This document shows positions 12,876 to 14,437 of a stretch of DNA of 14,437 bases, piece after piece. Numbering within the stretch: position 1 is the first letter of the stretch; each line of letters opens with the position of its first letter. The notes below the pieces were generated by a model. That model had not been told where the DNA came from, made no database searches, and was given only the letters and a program-made list of their open reading frames with translations. The stretch is from Deltaproteobacteria bacterium. GTDB lineage: Bacteria; Desulfobacterota; Desulfobaccia; Desulfobaccales; 0-14-0-80-60-11. The stretch spans positions 1 to 14,437 of the forward strand of contig JAMCQY010000385.1 in assembly GCA_023381945.1 (NCBI GenBank), given 5' to 3'. Both the position numbers and the translations under genes were made by a program.

Positions 12876-13721
12876 TTAATAGCTGCGCATGGCCCTGAGG
12901 CGCGCGATCCGCTCTTCCATCGGCGGATGGGTGCTGAAAAGGTTCATCAAGCTGCCGCCGCTCAGCGGGTTGACGATGAACATGTGGGCTGTGGCCGGGC
13001 TGGCGTCCATGGGCACCTGCTGTGCTCCCATGGTGAGCTTTTCCAAGGCCCTGGCCAGGGATTCCGGATTATGCGCCAGGTGCGCCCCGGTTTCATCCGC
13101 CAGGTATTCCCGGGAACGGGAAATAGCCATCTGGATGAGCATGGCGGCGATGGGTGCGATGATGGACATAATCAGCACTCCCACGATACCCGGGCCTTCC
13201 TCGTCATCCCGGCCGAAACCCAGGATGGCCCCCCACTTGGCCATGTTGGCCAGGATCATAATAGCCCCGGCCAGGGTGGCGGCGATGGTGGAGATGAGAA
13301 TGTCGCGGTTGAGCACGTGGCCCAGCTCATGGCCCAATACCCCTTTGAGTTCCACCGGCGTCAAAAGCCGCAGGATGCCCTGGGTGGCCGCCACCGCGGC
13401 ATGCTGGGGGTTGCGGCCCGTGGCAAAAGCATTGGGAGACTCATCCGGAATAATGTAGATGCGCGGTTTGGGAATGCCGGCTTCCCGGGCCAGTTCCTCC
13501 ACTATTTGGTGCATCTGGGGCGCCTCTGCCGGACTCACCTCCTGTGCCCTGTACATGCTGAGGACGATCTTGTCAGAGAACCAGTAGCCAAAGAAATTCA
13601 TGCCCAGCGCCAGGATAAAGGCGATGTACATGCCCCGGCGGCCGCCCAGGATGTTCCCCATGAAGATGAGGAATACCGTCAGTCCGGCCAACAGCAGCAC
13701 GGTCTTGATTCTGTTTTCCAT
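12876..13721 (-). CDS. htpX: HtpX-type M48 zinc metalloprotease
   Basis: HtpX is an inner-membrane protease that helps FtsH degrade misfolded membrane proteins. This 281-residue protein has two N-terminal membrane helices (about 7-22 and 31-48), the zinc motif HELGH (131-135), two further hydrophobic helices (about 142-160 and 178-200) and the third zinc ligand Glu205 in [10 protein letters not shown]. It ends with the family block [17 protein letters not shown]. The upstream [15 protein letters not shown] stretch is also diagnostic. Length and order are normal. The start at 13721 is chosen because AGGAG lies 7 nt before it; the ATG at 13727 is too close to that site. It stands 156 bp after the tlyA remnant. 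Low-level heat or envelope-stress control is known for the family, but no specific operator is visible here. Confidence 0.95.
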   Translation of the reverse strand: MENRIKTVLLLAGLTVFLIFMGNILGGRRGMYIAFILALGMNFFGYWFSDKIVLSMYRAQEVSPAEAPQMHQIVEELAREAGIPKPRIYIIPDESPNAFATGRNPQHAAVAATQGILRLLTPVELKGVLGHELGHVLNRDILISTIAATLAGAIMILANMAKWGAILGFGRDDEEGPGIVGVLIMSIIAPIAAMLIQMAISRSREYLADETGAHLAHNPESLARALEKLTMGAQQVPMDASPATAHMFIVNPLSGGSLMNLFSTHPPMEERIARLRAMRSY

Positions 13722-13747
13722 GATCATTCTCCTGAGCCTGATCGGGT

Positions 13748-13786
13748 CTTTATGGGGTCAAGGCTTAGAGACCATGACTTTACCCC
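13748..13786. repeat. Palindromic short repeat upstream of htpX, shared with tlyA
   Basis: CTTTATGGGGT (13748-13758) is directly repeated at 13947-13957, and CATGACTTTACCCC (13773-13786) is the exact inverse of 13953-13966. This locus therefore carries the same unit as the tlyA end, once in each orientation, the first copy degenerate. It lies 27-65 bp before the htpX ATG. Confidence 0.6.
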
Positions 13787-13877
13787 TAATTGGTTCAAAT
13801 CCATCAGGATGTTTTTCTCCTTCGAGTTCCATGATTATCTTAAAAGTTAAAATTTCTCCGGGTGGTTGTCAACATGC

Positions 13878-13961
13878 TCAGCTATTCCAGGCAGCTTCTT
13901 TATGATCGACAAGATATAGAAAATATTCCTGATTACCCTTGGGGCCCTTTATGGGGTAAAG
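13878..13961 (-). other. TlyA C-terminal coding remnant after an in-frame TGA
   Basis: Directly after the TGA at 13962-13964 and in the same frame, 27 more codons run to TGA at 13878-13880. They read LYPIKGPKGNQEYFLYL and continue VDHKEAAWNS. IKGPKGNQEYFLYL matches the conserved end of TlyA proteins (SPIKGPxGNxEFLLxL). The spacing from the GFRV block is right, so no bases appear to be missing; only one codon is a stop. Confidence 0.8.
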
Positions 13962-13966
13962 TCATG
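13953..13966 (+). repeat. Repeat unit GGGGTAAAGTCATG covering the tlyA stop
   Basis: This 14-bp unit is the exact inverse of 13773-13786, and the longer CTTTATGGGGT part (13947-13957) is a direct repeat of 13748-13758. The premature TGA of tlyA is inside it. Confidence 0.6.
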
Positions 13967-14437
13967 CCGGGCTCACTCGAAACCCCAGGGCCGCCGCGGC
14001 GGCCGCCACCCTGGCCACGGCTTCCTGTTGCAGTTTTGGGTCCCGGACCACCCCGCCTTTGCCGACTTTACCCTTGCCCACCTCAAACTGGGGTTTCACC
14101 ATGGCCAAAACCTCCCCACCCGCCCGGAGAAAGTCCCGCACCTTTGGGAGCACCAGGGTGAGTGAAATGAAGGAGAGATCCAGCGTGATGAGGTCAATGG
14201 GCTCCGGGATGGCTTCCCGGGGTAAAAGGCGCAGGTTTTGGCGCTCCAGCGAGATCACTCGGGGATCGCGGCGCAAGGACTGATCGAGCTGGCCGTAACC
14301 CACATCCACAGCGTAGACTTTGACGGCGCCCCGGCTGAGAAGCACCTGCGTGAAGCCGCCGGTGGAAGCTCCGGCGTCCAGGGCCACCTTACCTGCCGGT
14401 GACACCAGGAAATGGTCCAGGGCTGCGGCCAGTTTCT
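13962..14437 (-). CDS. tlyA: TlyA-family rRNA 2'-O-methyltransferase, partial and prematurely stopped
   Basis: TlyA methylates the 2'-OH of cytidines in 16S/23S rRNA. The window edge cuts the gene, so the N-terminal S4 RNA-binding domain lies outside. The visible part starts in KLAAALDHFLV and runs through the SAM-binding motif LDAGASTGGFTQVLL. It continues with VYAVDVGYGQL, RQNLR, the DLITLDLSFISLTLVLPKV block and the family motif MVKPQFEVGK with GVVRDP. Frame and order fit TlyA throughout. The reading frame then ends at TGA (13962-13964) after GFRVSPA, about 27 codons before the normal C-terminus, which is still present in frame downstream. The cause may be a nonsense change, a repeat-driven exchange or a sequencing error; selenocysteine read-through is unlikely but not excluded. 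A GTG at 14405 is internal, not the start. Confidence 0.88.
   Translation of the reverse strand, partial: KLAAALDHFLVSPAGKVALDAGASTGGFTQVLLSRGAVKVYAVDVGYGQLDQSLRRDPRVISLERQNLRLLPREAIPEPIDLITLDLSFISLTLVLPKVRDFLRAGGEVLAMVKPQFEVGKGKVGKGGVVRDPKLQQEAVARVAAAAAALGFRVSPA

Noticed and set aside
12927..13850. 307-codon plus-strand frame opposite htpX.
   Set aside because: The HtpX motifs on the minus strand are unambiguous; the plus frame is rich in His, Gly and Gln, as expected for an antisense shadow in GC-rich DNA.
13962..13964. Selenocysteine at the tlyA TGA.
   Set aside because: TlyA is not a known selenoprotein and no convincing SECIS-type hairpin is seen right after the TGA; kept only as a test in the findings.

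Overview
This window looks like chromosomal sequence from a GC-rich, probably anaerobic, Desulfobacterota-type (deltaproteobacterial) organism. The hints are a PxxKW-type Cys-rich small protein, an FdhD formate dehydrogenase maturation factor, a CobO-type corrinoid adenosyltransferase, a stand-alone LigD phosphoesterase domain and many dispersed intergenic repeats. The lineage is an inference from gene content, not a proven assignment. I see no rRNA, tRNA, CRISPR array, transposase or integrase.

Layout. Positions 153-3660 (minus) hold a leftward series: LigD-type 3'-phosphoesterase, cobO (broken by a one-base frameshift), a CBS-containing site-2 protease, and, after a repeat-filled gap, an aminoglycoside-phosphotransferase-fold kinase. 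Position 3911 starts a rightward PxxKW cysteine-rich protein behind a good sigma70-like promoter. Positions 4386-5252 (minus) hold an AT-rich NmrA-like NAD(P)-binding gene that looks foreign and sits between inverted remnants of a dispersed repeat. aspB (minus, 5381-6571) and nadK (plus, TTG start at 6725) diverge from a double REP-like palindrome. A cystathionine gamma-synthase/lyase-family gene and fdhD follow on the plus strand, separated by an AT-rich gap with a possible gene remnant. From 10283 rightwards everything is on the minus strand: a Tim44-domain membrane protein, a TPR lipoprotein-like or periplasmic protein, an AT-rich methyltransferase, the HtpX protease and a partial tlyA.

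How the genes relate. The content is mostly housekeeping and metabolic: amino-acid transamination, NADP supply, sulfur amino-acid metabolism, corrinoid adenosylation, formate dehydrogenase maturation, membrane proteolysis and rRNA methylation. I see no dedicated new pathway or defence system.

The most unusual signal is in the DNA between genes. A family of degenerate 7-bp-period repeats (types such as TCAGTGG, TGAGTAC, TTTTGAG) sits repeatedly at gene 3' ends and in several cases supplies the stop codon and last residues of the protein (site-2 protease, cystathionine-family enzyme, FdhD; also the stop of the TPR gene). Two genes are apparently damaged: cobO by a -1 frameshift in an A4 run, and tlyA by an in-frame TGA lying inside a short repeated unit, with the conserved TlyA C-terminus still readable after it.
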